Shown piece by piece: positions 18,442 through 30,114 of a stretch of DNA of 64,000 nt. Within the stretch, counting starts at the first letter, position 1. Every line of letters starts with the position of its first letter. This DNA comes from an uncultured Cohaesibacter sp. (lineage in GTDB: Bacteria; Pseudomonadota; Alphaproteobacteria; Rhizobiales; Cohaesibacteraceae): NCBI RefSeq assembly GCF_963666525.1, contig NZ_OY762905.1:2524001-2588000 (forward strand), written 5' to 3'. The translations under genes were made by a program, and so were the position numbers. The notes under the pieces were generated by a model. The model did not search any database. It had not been told where the DNA came from and saw nothing but the letters and a program-made list of their open reading frames with translations.

Positions 18442-20856
18442 TTATAGTACAGTTTTGTGACATACGTCTCTTTTATCAAGGACCCGGCGGAGTATTTCGA
18501 CAAGTTCTTCCGGCTGAACCGGCTTGATAATATAGTCCGCAAAGCCGCGCTCCAGACAAGCAGAGCGGGTTTCCTGCAGCGCATCTGCGGTGAAGGCCAG
18601 CTTGGGTACCGTGCGGTCTCGCTCCCTGTCGATGGCCTGCATCGCATCGAATAATGTCAGCCCGTCCATGTCCGGCATGTGCAGATCAAGCAGGGCCAGA
18701 TCAAAGGGGGCATCCTTGCCATAGGCTTCAAGGGCTTCGGCTCCCGACCCGACGAGACAGGTTTCCATGCCCGCCTTGTCCAGCACCGTGCGAGCCAGCA
18801 AGGCATTGATGGCATTGTCCTCGACGAGCAGAATGCGGGCGGGTCTTTTGGATGCCCTTGCGGCAGGGGCCGCCGGCCTGCCCTCGTCTGCGGAGCCGGC
18901 GCCGCGGGAAGGCTGATCCGTGGCTGTGCCGTCGGGGCGGATGACAGAGGTGGCGGCAATGGAAGGAGCGCTTTCTGCCGGAAAGCGCGCCGCAACCGCA
19001 CCGGTCCCGTTGACTGGACTGCCCAGATCGTCCAGACCGCCCAGATCGGTATGATGGTCCGGGTGGTGATCCGGATGGCCCAGCAGGGCCTGCCGCAGCG
19101 AAAGCTGGCGCACCGGCTTGACCAGATAGGCACTGATGCCGCAATTGCGCATCTGCGGAATGATCCGGCGCTCGCCCGGCTCCAGCAGGATGATCCGGCT
19201 GCGTGGCAGCGGTCGGGTGAGACGACCGCCTTGCATGGGGTCGAATTCGGCGAAGATTTCCGTGGCCTTGTCCGGCTCCGCACCGTTGATCAGCAGGTGA
19301 TCGGGCGTGATCTCCCGACCCGCCGTGCGCCATTGTTCAAAGCTGAAGGCGTGGAAGGTTATGCCCCAGTCATGGCAATAGGCAAACAGCGCCCTCTCGT
19401 CGGCCTTGGTCAGGTCGATGCCGACCAGAATATCGCCATGAAGGATTGACGGGATGTCCATCACCGCCGGGTCCTCCGCCTCCGGGGTCTCGTCATTGAG
19501 CCAGGCCGCTTCAATCCGCAGGCTGAAGGTCGAGCCCTTGCCGGCAACGCTCGACAGGCTGATGTCCCCTTCCATCATGCGGGCCAAACGGCGGGAAATG
19601 GCAAGGCCGAGCCCCGAACCCTCATGCTGGCGGGAACGCGTGGTATCGGCCTGCTCGAATTCCTCGAACAGGCGAGCATGCAGGTCTTCGGCGATGCCTG
19701 GGCCTGTGTCCCGCACCGCCATCACCAGCGTCACCATTTCCCCCTCAACCGGTTCGCCCTCAAGCGATAGCGAGAGATTGATGGCACCCTCGGCGGTGAA
19801 CTTGATGGCATTACCCAACAGGTTGACCAGAATTTGCCGCACCCGGACCGGATCGATCAGCAGCTTGTCAGGCACATTGGCACCGACCCAGGAGGCAACG
19901 GACAGCCCCTTTTCCTGGGCATCCGGCGCCAGCAGCTCAACCACGTCTTCCATCAGGCGCGTCGGCGAACTCCACTCATAGGAAAGGGTCATCTTGCCTG
20001 CCTCGATACGGGAAAGATCGAGCACGTCATTGACCAGCGCCAGAAGCGCCGTTCCCGATTGCCGCAGGGCCTGACTGTAACTGGCCTGCTCGGCGGAAAG
20101 GGGGGTCGATTCCAGCAGATTGGCCATGCCGATGATGCCGTTGAGCGGAGTGCGCATTTCGTGACTGATGGTGGCAAGAAAGCGGGATTTGGCCTCGCTC
20201 GCCGCTTCCACCTTGCGGAAGGCGGAGATGTCGCGGGCAATGACTAGTCGCGTGCCGCTATCCTTGTGCACCGAGCGCATCAGCGTTTCTGTCCAGCGGA
20301 ACCAGTGTGGACCGGTGCGGGTCTCGATTTGCTTTTCCCACAATGGATCGTGGCCAGGGCTGTTGTCGCTGGAGCCATCCTCCTCCAGATCGGTTGCCTC
20401 GGCGGCGTCAAGCTTGAAGGGCGAGCGGGTCGTGCTGCCCTCGAAATAGGTCTCGAACGGCGCATTGGCAAACAGCACTTCGCCCTGTTTGTCCAGATGC
20501 AGGATAATGTCTCCCTGCCGGGTCAGCAGCGCCTTGTATTTCTGCTCCGCCTCGCGCAGTTCCCAGTTCTGGTCGAGAAGATTTTCGCACGCTAGGTCCA
20601 GTTGCTCCATCTGGGCGCGTAGCGCTTCCTCTCGTTCCGGCCGCAACGTCGCCCGGCCAACCGACTGCAGGATCAGGACAGCAGCCAGAGTACCGCAGAT
20701 CAGCCAGCCCAGCGCGCCGACCCAGATCATGAAGCCGCCAAGAGTGAGCGCGAAGGCACCGCTCGCGAACAGCAGAAATCCGAGCGGAATCAGCAAAAAG
20801 CGGGCTCTATGTGACCGCTTGGCTGGCGTTTCGAACAGGGTGCGAGGATGTGGCAT
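18442..20856 (-). CDS. Hybrid sensor histidine kinase with C-terminal receiver domain
   Basis: An 804-residue membrane sensor. Two adjacent hydrophobic segments (about 20-43 and 44-66) anchor it with little periplasmic loop, followed by a coiled stretch, a PAS-like domain (about 105-220) with ARDISAFRKVEAASEAKSRF, and HisKA with the phospho-accepting His in ISHEMRTPLNG (about H232). The HATPase domain has NLLGNAIKF, DTGPGIAED and GSGLGLAISRRLA. A degenerate receiver-like part (about 470-590) without an obvious acceptor Asp follows, then a true receiver ILLVEDNAINALL with acceptor Asp in LALLDLHMPDMDG (about D722) and the conserved Lys in IIKPVQPEEL. No response regulator lies next to it, so its output partner is unknown. 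Confidence 0.88.
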   Translation of the reverse strand: MPHPRTLFETPAKRSHRARFLLIPLGFLLFASGAFALTLGGFMIWVGALGWLICGTLAAVLILQSVGRATLRPEREEALRAQMEQLDLACENLLDQNWELREAEQKYKALLTRQGDIILHLDKQGEVLFANAPFETYFEGSTTRSPFKLDAAEATDLEEDGSSDNSPGHDPLWEKQIETRTGPHWFRWTETLMRSVHKDSGTRLVIARDISAFRKVEAASEAKSRFLATISHEMRTPLNGIIGMANLLESTPLSAEQASYSQALRQSGTALLALVNDVLDLSRIEAGKMTLSYEWSSPTRLMEDVVELLAPDAQEKGLSVASWVGANVPDKLLIDPVRVRQILVNLLGNAIKFTAEGAINLSLSLEGEPVEGEMVTLVMAVRDTGPGIAEDLHARLFEEFEQADTTRSRQHEGSGLGLAISRRLARMMEGDISLSSVAGKGSTFSLRIEAAWLNDETPEAEDPAVMDIPSILHGDILVGIDLTKADERALFAYCHDWGITFHAFSFEQWRTAGREITPDHLLINGAEPDKATEIFAEFDPMQGGRLTRPLPRSRIILLEPGERRIIPQMRNCGISAYLVKPVRQLSLRQALLGHPDHHPDHHTDLGGLDDLGSPVNGTGAVAARFPAESAPSIAATSVIRPDGTATDQPSRGAGSADEGRPAAPAARASKRPARILLVEDNAINALLARTVLDKAGMETCLVGSGAEALEAYGKDAPFDLALLDLHMPDMDGLTLFDAMQAIDRERDRTVPKLAFTADALQETRSACLERGFADYIIKPVQPEELVEILRRVLDKRDVCHKTVL

Positions 20857-21057
20857 GAACTCTTCCGGCTATGTCTCTTTGCTCTTGTTAACACAAGGCA
20901 GTGACCAAATTGTTGCCATGTCCCGCCAGTTCGTCTTCAGGTCGTCCCCAGTCCGTCCAAAGCATAGAAAGACATTGCAATTTCGCTCCACTGGCATAGT
21001 TTCATAGATCGATTTGCAGAGAAACCAAAATCATGATCGGGGGATATGATGCGCAAG

Positions 21058-22029
21058 ATGACTCGAATCGAGATCAACGCTCACGGAGGACCGGACCAGA
21101 TGCAGCTTGTGGAACGGGACATTCCCGAGCTGAAGCCGGATCAGATTCTCGTACGCCACGAAGCCATTGGCGTGAACTTCATCGACACCTATCACCGTTC
21201 TGGCCTCTACAAACTCCCCATGCCCACCGGGCTTGGTGGCGAGGCCGCCGGCCTTGTGGAAGCGATCGGAGAGGATGTGACCGGTGTGCGGATCGGAGAT
21301 CGTATCGCCTATTGCTCCGGGCCGATCGGTTCCTATGCCACGCACAATGTCATCAATGCGGCTACCGCCGTGCTGTTGCCGACCAGCATCCCGGCCAAGA
21401 CAGCGGCTTCCTGCATGCTCAAGGGCCTCACCGTACAATATCTCATCCGTCAGATCTATCCGGTCAAGGCAGGGGAAACGGTGCTCTTTCACGCTGCTGC
21501 CGGCGGGGTGGGCCAGATCGCCGTGCAATGGCTCAAGGCGCTCGGTGCAACGGTTATCGGCACGGTCGGTTCCGAGGAAAAGGCCGAACTGGTCAAGGCG
21601 CTCGGCTGTGACCATGTCATCAACTATCGAACCGAATCGGTTCCGGAACGGGTCATGGAAATCACCGATGGTGCCAAGCTTCCGGTGGTGTTTGATGGCG
21701 TCGGCAAGGATACCTTTGTCGACAGCCTCGACTGCCTGCGCCCGCGCGGCCTGATGATCAGCTTCGGCAACGCATCCGGAGCGGTCGACGGGGTCAATCT
21801 GGGCATTCTGGCCACCAAGGGATCTTTGATGGTGACCCGCCCGACGCTGGCCCATTTCATTGCCACGCGCAAGGCACTGGACGCAGCCAGCCAGGATCTG
21901 TTCTCGGCCATTTCAGCGGGCAACATCAAGCTCGCCGAACCGACAGAATATGCCTTGGCCGACGCTGCCAAGGCCCACATCGATCTGCAAAGCCGCAAGA
22001 CGACCGGCTCTCTGGTGCTGATCCCCTAG
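21058..22029 (+). CDS. qor: NADPH:quinone oxidoreductase (zinc-independent MDR family)
   Basis: Medium-chain dehydrogenase/reductase of about 323 residues without structural zinc cysteines. The N-terminal GroES-like part has VNFIDTYHRSGLY and PTGLGGEAAG. The nucleotide-binding part has VLFHAAAGGVGQIAVQWLKALGATVIGTV, and the product-binding end is GKTTGSLVL-like (RKTTGSLVLIP). This is the QorA pattern: one-electron or two-electron reduction of quinones with NADPH. Three in-frame ATGs (21046, 21049, 21058) follow the purine run CGGGGGA; I used the last because the protein then begins MTRIEINAHGG as in the family. Divergent from the hybrid kinase. Confidence 0.88.
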   Translation: MTRIEINAHGGPDQMQLVERDIPELKPDQILVRHEAIGVNFIDTYHRSGLYKLPMPTGLGGEAAGLVEAIGEDVTGVRIGDRIAYCSGPIGSYATHNVINAATAVLLPTSIPAKTAASCMLKGLTVQYLIRQIYPVKAGETVLFHAAAGGVGQIAVQWLKALGATVIGTVGSEEKAELVKALGCDHVINYRTESVPERVMEITDGAKLPVVFDGVGKDTFVDSLDCLRPRGLMISFGNASGAVDGVNLGILATKGSLMVTRPTLAHFIATRKALDAASQDLFSAISAGNIKLAEPTEYALADAAKAHIDLQSRKTTGSLVLIP

Positions 22030-22125
22030 ATCAGCCTTTGAAAACGAACGGGCACGTCGCTGCGCTTTAGTCCGGTGACGACCCCACAGCATTTGAAGAA
22101 TGGATTGTTCAAGGAGGACTATTGC

Positions 22126-22971
22126 ATGAAGCTTTTTCGATTTGGTGAGGCAGGGGCCGAGAAACCGGCCATTCTCGACGCCGAGGGCGTCGGTCGTGAT
22201 CTGTCCGGCCACATGCCCGATCTGGGGCCGGACCAGTTGAGCCCCGCTGTCCTCAAGGCGATTGCAGACCTTGATCTTTCGACGCTTCCCGTTGTGCCCG
22301 AAGGGGTGCGTATCGCGCCCTGTGTCGGTGCCATCCAGCGCTTCTTCTGCATTGGCGTCAACTACAGCGACCATGCTGCCGAAGTCGGGATAGCACCGCC
22401 GGAAAACCCGATTGTCTTCATGAAAGTCTGCGATCCGACCGGTCCCAATGATCCGGTGATGATGCCGAAGGGCTCGACCCAGATGGACTGGGAAGTGGAG
22501 CTGGGCGTTGTCATCAACCAGACCGTCCGCCACGTCAGCGAGGAAGATGCGCTTGACATGGTTGCTGGCTATTGTGTGGTCAACGACATTTCCGAGCGGG
22601 ATTTCCAGAACAATTATGGTGGTCAGTGGGTCAAGGGCAAATCCTGCGACGGCTTCGGTCCGGTTGGGCCCTGGCTTGTCACCCGCGATGAGGTGGCCGA
22701 CCCGCAGAAGCTCGACCTCTGGCTCGATGTCAACGGCGAAGCCAAACAGCGCGGTACAACGGCCCGCATGATCTTCACCGTGCCCCAGATCATTGCCCAT
22801 CTCAGCCGCTTTGTCACTCTGCGGGCTGGAGACATCATCACCACCGGCACGCCTCCCGGCGTCGGCATGGGGATGAAGCCACAGCAGTTCCTCAAGGCGG
22901 GCGACACAATCCGACTGGGCATTGAAGGACTTGGCGAACAGGCTCAGACCGTGCTTGCCTACACCGACTGA
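22126..22971 (+). CDS. Fumarylacetoacetate hydrolase (FAH) family protein
   Basis: A 281-residue single-domain FAH-family enzyme. The metal-binding triad is visible as E123 and E125 in DWEVELGVVI and D154 in VNDISERDFQ; FCIGVNYSDHAAE and TGTPPGVGMGM are further family blocks. The start MKLFRFG...KPAILDAEG with DLSGH resembles proteins annotated as ureidoglycolate lyase or 2-hydroxyhepta-2,4-diene-1,7-dioate isomerase. Substrate cannot be assigned: no catabolic partners adjoin it. The ATG at 22126 has a full ribosome-binding site AAGGAGG, so the longer open frame from 22075 is not used. Follows qor by about 96 bp and may be co-transcribed. Confidence 0.85.
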   Translation: MKLFRFGEAGAEKPAILDAEGVGRDLSGHMPDLGPDQLSPAVLKAIADLDLSTLPVVPEGVRIAPCVGAIQRFFCIGVNYSDHAAEVGIAPPENPIVFMKVCDPTGPNDPVMMPKGSTQMDWEVELGVVINQTVRHVSEEDALDMVAGYCVVNDISERDFQNNYGGQWVKGKSCDGFGPVGPWLVTRDEVADPQKLDLWLDVNGEAKQRGTTARMIFTVPQIIAHLSRFVTLRAGDIITTGTPPGVGMGMKPQQFLKAGDTIRLGIEGLGEQAQTVLAYTD

Positions 22972-23185
22972 CCGGTATAGCCACTGTGCAATGGCGGGTG
23001 GGGCAAGGCTCCACCCCCTGACGACAAAGGGTTACACAATCTGACTGTGTGATTACACTTCTCCCGCCTTGCGGCCATATTTCTCTCCTCATCCATCAAT
23101 ATATTTGAATAATCAAAAGTAAGATGAAAACGCCAATCTTGCCAGACCGAAAAGGTCTGACCAATGATCCCGGAGGAGACAGATC

Positions 23186-23698
23186 ATGACCACCACCACC
23201 CGCTCCACAATAAAGGCCGTTCTGGTGTCTGTGCTGATCGCTGCAGGGGGCCTTGCTGGTCCCGCCAATGCAGCCGACAGCAGCGTGCCGCAGCCGGTCG
23301 CCGAGGCGCTTGCCACTGCCTTGCAGGATGAATATCACGCCGAGGCCTTCTATGATGCCGTGATGGAGAAATTTGGTGCCGTCAGGCCCTTTGCCAACAT
23401 CATCCGCGCCGAACAGATGCATCAGGCCATCCTCATCGATAGCATGACACAGTATGGGGTGGACATCCCTGCCAACACCGAGCTGAAATCAGCCGGAATC
23501 CGAGCCGCTGTTCCGGCGACGCTGGCAGAGGCCTGTGCGATGGGCGTCACGGCCGAAATCGACAATGCCGGTCTCTATACCGACAGGCTGTTGCCTGCGG
23601 TCAAGGGCTATGCCGACATCACGGCGGCATTCACCGCGCTGAGCGACGCGTCCCAGCAGAAGCATTTGCCAGCGTTCCAGCGCTGCGCCGCGCACTGA
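23186..23698 (+). CDS. Exported DUF2202 (ferritin-like) protein
   Basis: A 170-residue protein with a signal peptide (hydrophobic 9-24, probable cleavage after ANA at about 29). The mature part resembles DUF2202, a ferritin-like helical family: ALQDEYHAEAFYDAVMEKFG, VRPFANIIRAEQMHQ and a later acidic helix. E49, E53, E76 and H79 are possible metal ligands. Function is unknown; relatives are thought to bind metal. A good ribosome-binding site GGAGGAG precedes the ATG and a small GAAAA-loop hairpin lies at 23143-23159 in the leader. It is followed by a bidirectional terminator shared with rsgA. Confidence 0.75.
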   Translation: MTTTTRSTIKAVLVSVLIAAGGLAGPANAADSSVPQPVAEALATALQDEYHAEAFYDAVMEKFGAVRPFANIIRAEQMHQAILIDSMTQYGVDIPANTELKSAGIRAAVPATLAEACAMGVTAEIDNAGLYTDRLLPAVKGYADITAAFTALSDASQQKHLPAFQRCAAH

Positions 23699-23717
23699 CG
23701 GTATATGGATCCATGAA

Positions 23718-23743
23718 AAAGGGGCCACGAGTGCGGCCCCTTT
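23718..23743. terminator. Bidirectional terminator between the DUF2202 gene and rsgA
   Basis: Nine-bp stem AAAGGGGCC/GGCCCCTTT (23718-23726 and 23735-23743) with an 8-base loop, flanked by A-rich and T-rich ends, between two convergent genes. Confidence 0.8.
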
Positions 23744-23786
23744 CCATTCTCTCAAAATCAGGAACGATTCGCTTCCGTTCCGATGT

Positions 23787-24884
23787 TTAGAAATCCTCGC
23801 GATCCCGCCCCTTGAAGCGGTCCGTCTCCTTTGAGGCATTCTTGACCATTTTGCCGAAGGCCTTGGATTTGCGACGGCTTTGGGCCACTGTCTCGGTGTT
23901 GCGAATATCTTCGGCCTCCAGCTTGCGCCAGCGCTCGAGACGCTCGGCGCCGAGCTCGCCTGCCGTGATGGCTTCCTGAATGGCACAGCCTGGTTCATTT
24001 TCGTGGCGACAGTTGCGGAACTTGCACTGGGATGCCAGGTCCAGAATGTCATCGAACACCTGTTCGATGCCCGTGCTTTTCTCGTGCAGCCGCAAAGCCC
24101 GGATACCCGGTGTGTCCACCAGCCAGGCGCCGTTGACGGTTGGATGCAGCGACCGGTAGGTCGTCGTGTGCCGTCCCTTGGAATCATCCTCGCGGATTTC
24201 CTGCGTTGCGTCCGATCGCCCCGTGAAGGCGTTGAGCAGTGTGGTCTTGCCAACCCCCGATGAGCCGACCATGGCGATGGTCTGGCCCTTGTGGCACCAA
24301 GGGGCAAGTCGAGAGACCACGTCCGGGTCCTTGGCATTGAGCCCGAGCACGTCAAGGCCTTCCATCAGCCCCTTTGCTGGTTCGATGAAGGAGGCGGGAT
24401 CGTCGCACAGGTCGACTTTGGTGATAAGAACGACCGGGGTGACATCGGCATCCCGCGCCAGTGCCAGAAAGCGCTCGATGCGGGCCAGTTTGAAATCATC
24501 ATTGCAGGAGGTAACGATGAACAGGACATCCACATTGGCTGCCATGATCTGCTCGGAAACCCCGGTGCCGGCCGCGCGACGCTTGAGCTCGGTGCGCGGT
24601 TCGAGGCGGCGGATGATCTGGTCGGTGTGGTCGGCCAGTACCCAATCGCCGACTCCATAGGCCGAGGTCGGTACCTTGTGCGGAGTGCGCAGGGGCCTAC
24701 TGTCGGATGCTCCCATCCCGACGACGACAGAGCGCTGGATTTCGGAAATCCGGTAAGGGGTCAGCTGTTCCAGCTCATCCATGTCGAGCTGGCTCATGAA
24801 ATGGGCGGTAAATCCCAGATCGGCAAGCGACCAGCCCTGCTTTGGCTCGGGTGCTTTGCCAAGAAAATCTTCGAAAGACGTCAT
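23787..24884 (-). CDS. rsgA: Small ribosomal subunit biogenesis GTPase RsgA
   Basis: Circularly permuted GTPase acting in late 30S maturation. In the 365-residue protein the G motifs run in the permuted order: G4 ITKVDLCD (about 153), G1 VGSSGVGKTTLLNAF (about 206), G3 DTPGIRAL (about 253). The N-terminal OB-fold part contains VPTSAYGVGDWV. The C-terminal zinc knuckle is seen as CKFRNCRHENEPGC. A basic tail closes the protein. Convergent with the DUF2202 gene. Confidence 0.95.
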   Translation of the reverse strand: MTSFEDFLGKAPEPKQGWSLADLGFTAHFMSQLDMDELEQLTPYRISEIQRSVVVGMGASDSRPLRTPHKVPTSAYGVGDWVLADHTDQIIRRLEPRTELKRRAAGTGVSEQIMAANVDVLFIVTSCNDDFKLARIERFLALARDADVTPVVLITKVDLCDDPASFIEPAKGLMEGLDVLGLNAKDPDVVSRLAPWCHKGQTIAMVGSSGVGKTTLLNAFTGRSDATQEIREDDSKGRHTTTYRSLHPTVNGAWLVDTPGIRALRLHEKSTGIEQVFDDILDLASQCKFRNCRHENEPGCAIQEAITAGELGAERLERWRKLEAEDIRNTETVAQSRRKSKAFGKMVKNASKETDRFKGRDREDF

Positions 24885-25199
24885 TGTCTTGCCTTTAGCA
24901 ATAAAAATACGTGCGGCGCCAGCCTTTCGGCAGGGCCGTTATGGTCCAGGCAAGAGAGGGAGCGCATGGCTCAACCGCAATTGACCCGGAAGACACTTAT
25001 GACACTCATAAATACCCTCCTTTCCGGCAGCTAGCCCGGTGATCATGATGAATGACGCCATTTTACTTCAGGCAGCGGAATTTGTCATCCTCATGGCAAC
25101 GCCAGAGCGGGTTTGCCCAAGGATCTGTTGCCCTTCAGCCACGTCTGGGCTCGCGCCCCGCCTCCGTCAGGCTGGATGGAAAGGCAACGGGTCAAAATT
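24885..25199. other. Intergenic region between the cupin gene and rsgA
   Basis: A 315-bp stretch upstream of rsgA. I see no convincing gene, terminator or known RNA. A 22-codon frame at 24966-25034 on the plus strand has a purine run only three bases before its ATG and is not supported. Confidence 0.5.
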
Positions 25200-25625
25200 C
25201 TATGACGTCGGAGCCCAGTCCGGTTCAGCGATCTCGAAGCCCTCGAACAGGAAGCCTGGCGCCACCATGCAACTGACAAGGCTCCATGCTCCGAGGGAGC
25301 GGGCAGACTGCCAGACGTAGCGTGGTACAATACCTTGTGGTTGTTGGTCTGCCAGAATATCTGGGCCGAGAATCAATATTTCGGTTCCGGTTTCATCTTT
25401 TGAAAGGCTCAGCTCAAGTGGTGCTCCTGCCTGCCAGAACCAGACCTCGACGGCGTCAACCCGATGCCAGTGTGACCGCTCTCCCGCCTTCAGAAGATAG
25501 TAGATGACCGTTGAATGGCCACGCCCTTCCGGCCCTTCCTCGTCGCGAAAGGTTTCGATGAAGTAGCCCCCTTCCGGGTGTGGCTGCATGCCGAGCTTTT
25601 TGACAATTGCGTCTGCATCATCCAT
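25200..25625 (-). CDS. DUF985 (cupin_5) family protein
   Basis: A 141-residue cupin of the DUF985 family. Recognised from LGMQPHPEGGYFIETF near the N-terminus, STVIYYLLKAGERSHWHRVDAVEVWFWQAG with the His-rich cupin motif, and the C-terminal VSCMVAPGFLFEGFEIA. Relatives have been proposed to bind sugars or act as isomerases; function is not settled. The longer frame opens at 25655, but GGAG lies seven bases before the ATG at 25625, which I use. It precedes rsgA by about 315 bp and follows gyrB's terminator on the same strand. Confidence 0.83.
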   Translation of the reverse strand: MDDADAIVKKLGMQPHPEGGYFIETFRDEEGPEGRGHSTVIYYLLKAGERSHWHRVDAVEVWFWQAGAPLELSLSKDETGTEILILGPDILADQQPQGIVPRYVWQSARSLGAWSLVSCMVAPGFLFEGFEIAEPDWAPTS

Positions 25626-25691
25626 TGCCATTCTCCGGAAGTTTCCAGTCACCAAAGCCTAATAGAAGGCCGATTGATCTGGTGAGAAAAG

Positions 25692-25717
25692 AAAAGGCGC
25701 AACCCGGTGCGCCTTTT
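25692..25717 (-). terminator. Rho-independent terminator of gyrB
   Basis: Ten-bp stem AAAAGGCGCA/TGCGCCTTTT (25692-25701, 25708-25717) with a six-base loop, followed on the minus strand by a T-rich stretch, 6 bp after the gyrB stop. Confidence 0.88.
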
Positions 25718-25722
25718 CATGA

Positions 25723-28167
<2,445 letters not shown>

Positions 28168-28324
28168 TCATCCTTAAGCTACGGCTAACCCTTCACTTAT
28201 ACGAGGTTTTTCGCCGCTTTCAACCGCTTCTAGCCCACGGAACGGACTATCTCGGCCTCCCACTGTGGAGAGTTTGTCCTGTGAATGGAGGGATACCGGC
28301 ATTACCCCTGCAAATTATTGAATC

Positions 28325-28756
28325 TCATTGCGTTTTAGCCCTTTCCTGCTCCGATCGCACATAGGCGAGGATCATGGCCACTTCGGTCTGGCTCAGGCCT
28401 TCCACAGGATCCATCGGACCGTAATCCCAGTTGCGCTCCGGCGCACCATAGGTGACGGCCTGAATGAAGGCCCGATCGGAGAGATTGCCCCGGAAATAGA
28501 TCCGGTTGATCAACGCCGGACCAAAGCTGGTGCTGCGACCGCCAACCCCGTGGCAGCTCAGGCAATTGGCATTGTAGAGCTTCAGGCCTTCCTTGCGGAT
28601 CTGGGTGCTGTCGAGGGTCGGGAGCGTCTTGTCGGCTTCCTTGTCAGAGAAGAAGTCACCGCTCGAGAGCATCAGAAGCAGGATGAACAGCGACACGAAC
28701 ATGAAAATGAGGCTGTTTCTTGATCTGGCAAAAGGGATACGCCGTTTTCGCGCCAT
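28325..28756 (-). CDS. Membrane-anchored c-type cytochrome
   Basis: A 143-residue protein with an N-terminal basic stretch and one transmembrane segment (about 15-32), followed by a periplasmic class I cytochrome c domain. The haem motif is NCLSCHG (C65, C68, H69). A methionine in YGPMDPVEGLS (about 114) is the likely sixth ligand. It starts 21 bp after the recF stop, so it is probably co-transcribed with recF. Its electron donor and acceptor are unknown; it is an unexpected member of a replication gene cluster. Confidence 0.82.
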   Translation of the reverse strand: MARKRRIPFARSRNSLIFMFVSLFILLLMLSSGDFFSDKEADKTLPTLDSTQIRKEGLKLYNANCLSCHGVGGRSTSFGPALINRIYFRGNLSDRAFIQAVTYGAPERNWDYGPMDPVEGLSQTEVAMILAYVRSEQERAKTQ

Positions 28757-28777
28757 GATGGCCCCACTTCGTGAAGG

Positions 28778-29947
28778 TTATTCGATCGCCTCGATTGTAC
28801 CACAGGAAACATGGAAGCGCTCGGCTCGCTCGCCAAGTGGTAAAAAGATCCTGTCATCCGTTCCAGTCACGAAGGCCTGACAGCCAAGCCGGTCCAGAAG
28901 ATCGAACAGGGCCAGCCTTCGGGTCTCGTCCAGATGGGCCGCAACCTCGTCCAGCAGCACCACGGGCGTGCGTCCCGCCCGTTCCGCAACAAGGTGGGCG
29001 TGGCCCAGAACGATGCCAAGCAACAGGGCCTTCTGCTCGCCGGTCGAACATTTCGCCGCCGTCATGTCCTTGGGACCATGCCGCACGAGGAGGTCGGAGC
29101 GATGCGGACCAATCAGGGTGCGGCCTGCAGCTCTGTCTCGTCCCCGACCCTGTTTGAGCACCGTGCGATAATGTTCTTCGCTCTCGATGGCCGGGCGGGC
29201 GAAGGCCTCGCTTTCCAGTGCGCCCTCAAGCCCCAGAAGGGCATTGGGAAAGGCGCTGCTTCCGTCTTCTCCATGAAGGATCGACAAGGATCGATTCAGA
29301 AGCGAAATCAATTCAGCCCGCGCCGTTGCAATGGCCGAACCGAACTCGGCCATCTGCGCTTCGATACCGTCCAGCCAGACGGTCTCTTGGGGGGCTTCGT
29401 CGAGCAGCCGGTTGCGCTGGCGCATTGCCTTCTCGAAAGCATTGACCCGCGTGCCGTGTGCCTTGTCGATGGCAAGCACCATCCTGTCGAGCCACTTGCG
29501 TCGTTCGGAAGCCGCACCGATGAAAAGGCTGTCCATCTGCGGGGTCAACCACAGCACCGAGATGTGATCGGAAAGGCTCTCCGCCGATTTGGCCGTCGCA
29601 CCGTTGATCCTGATCCGGCGTTGCAACAGGCCATCGGGACCATTCTGCAATCCCGTTCCGAGCTTGATCTCGCCCATGGGGCTGTCAAGTGCCACGGAAA
29701 CCGCCCAGCTTCCCTCAGGAGACTGTTCGCGGGCAATTTCCGTATAGGCAACCCGTCGCATGCCGCGACCGGGAGAGAGAAAGGAAATCGCCTCCAGAAG
29801 GTTGGTCTTGCCCGACCCGTTCGGTCCGGTCAGCACCACATGACAGCCAGAAAGGGGCAGCTGCAGCGAGGCATAGTTGCGAAAATTGGAAAGACTGATC
29901 GTCGAGACCGTTACCCTGTCGACGGGCCGCAGCATCTGAGCGGTCAT
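28778..29947 (-). CDS. recF: DNA replication and repair protein RecF
   Basis: ABC-type SMC-like ATPase that helps load RecA at gaps. Seen are the N-terminal SNFRNYASLQL, Walker A GPNGSGKTNLLEAISFL, and the C-terminal block STGEQKALLLGIVLGHA (signature) followed by VVLLDEVAAHLDETRR (Walker B and D-loop). I report the ATG at 29947. A TTG at 29974 is also in frame and has GAAGGA nine bases before it; the true start is open between the two, and an ATG at 29935 is a third choice. A stem-loop separates it from dnaN. Confidence 0.94.
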   Translation of the reverse strand: MTAQMLRPVDRVTVSTISLSNFRNYASLQLPLSGCHVVLTGPNGSGKTNLLEAISFLSPGRGMRRVAYTEIAREQSPEGSWAVSVALDSPMGEIKLGTGLQNGPDGLLQRRIRINGATAKSAESLSDHISVLWLTPQMDSLFIGAASERRKWLDRMVLAIDKAHGTRVNAFEKAMRQRNRLLDEAPQETVWLDGIEAQMAEFGSAIATARAELISLLNRSLSILHGEDGSSAFPNALLGLEGALESEAFARPAIESEEHYRTVLKQGRGRDRAAGRTLIGPHRSDLLVRHGPKDMTAAKCSTGEQKALLLGIVLGHAHLVAERAGRTPVVLLDEVAAHLDETRRLALFDLLDRLGCQAFVTGTDDRIFLPLGERAERFHVSCGTIEAIE

Positions 29948-30053
29948 GCCGGAGCAGGTCGGATCTGTCTTCAAGGTCGCATATCCTTCAGTTGGTCAGC
30001 CTGCTGGTTCGCGTTGATGCGGCCGCAGAGGAGAATCAGGTGCAAAAAGAATA

Positions 30054-30076
30054 GGGCATTTCGAAAGGAAATGCCC
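30054..30076 (-). terminator. Stem-loop between dnaN and recF
   Basis: Nine-bp perfect stem GGGCATTTC/GAAATGCCC (30054-30062, 30068-30076) with a five-base loop, about 40 bp after the dnaN stop; on the minus strand it is followed by TATTCTTTTTG. Probable dnaN terminator. Confidence 0.7.
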
Positions 30077-30114
30077 CATGCATCTTCACAATTTTTGCGG
30101 CCCCGAGAGACCGG

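Noticed and set aside
24966-25034. 22-codon plus-strand frame upstream of rsgA
   Set aside because: The purine run is only three bases from the ATG and nothing else supports translation.
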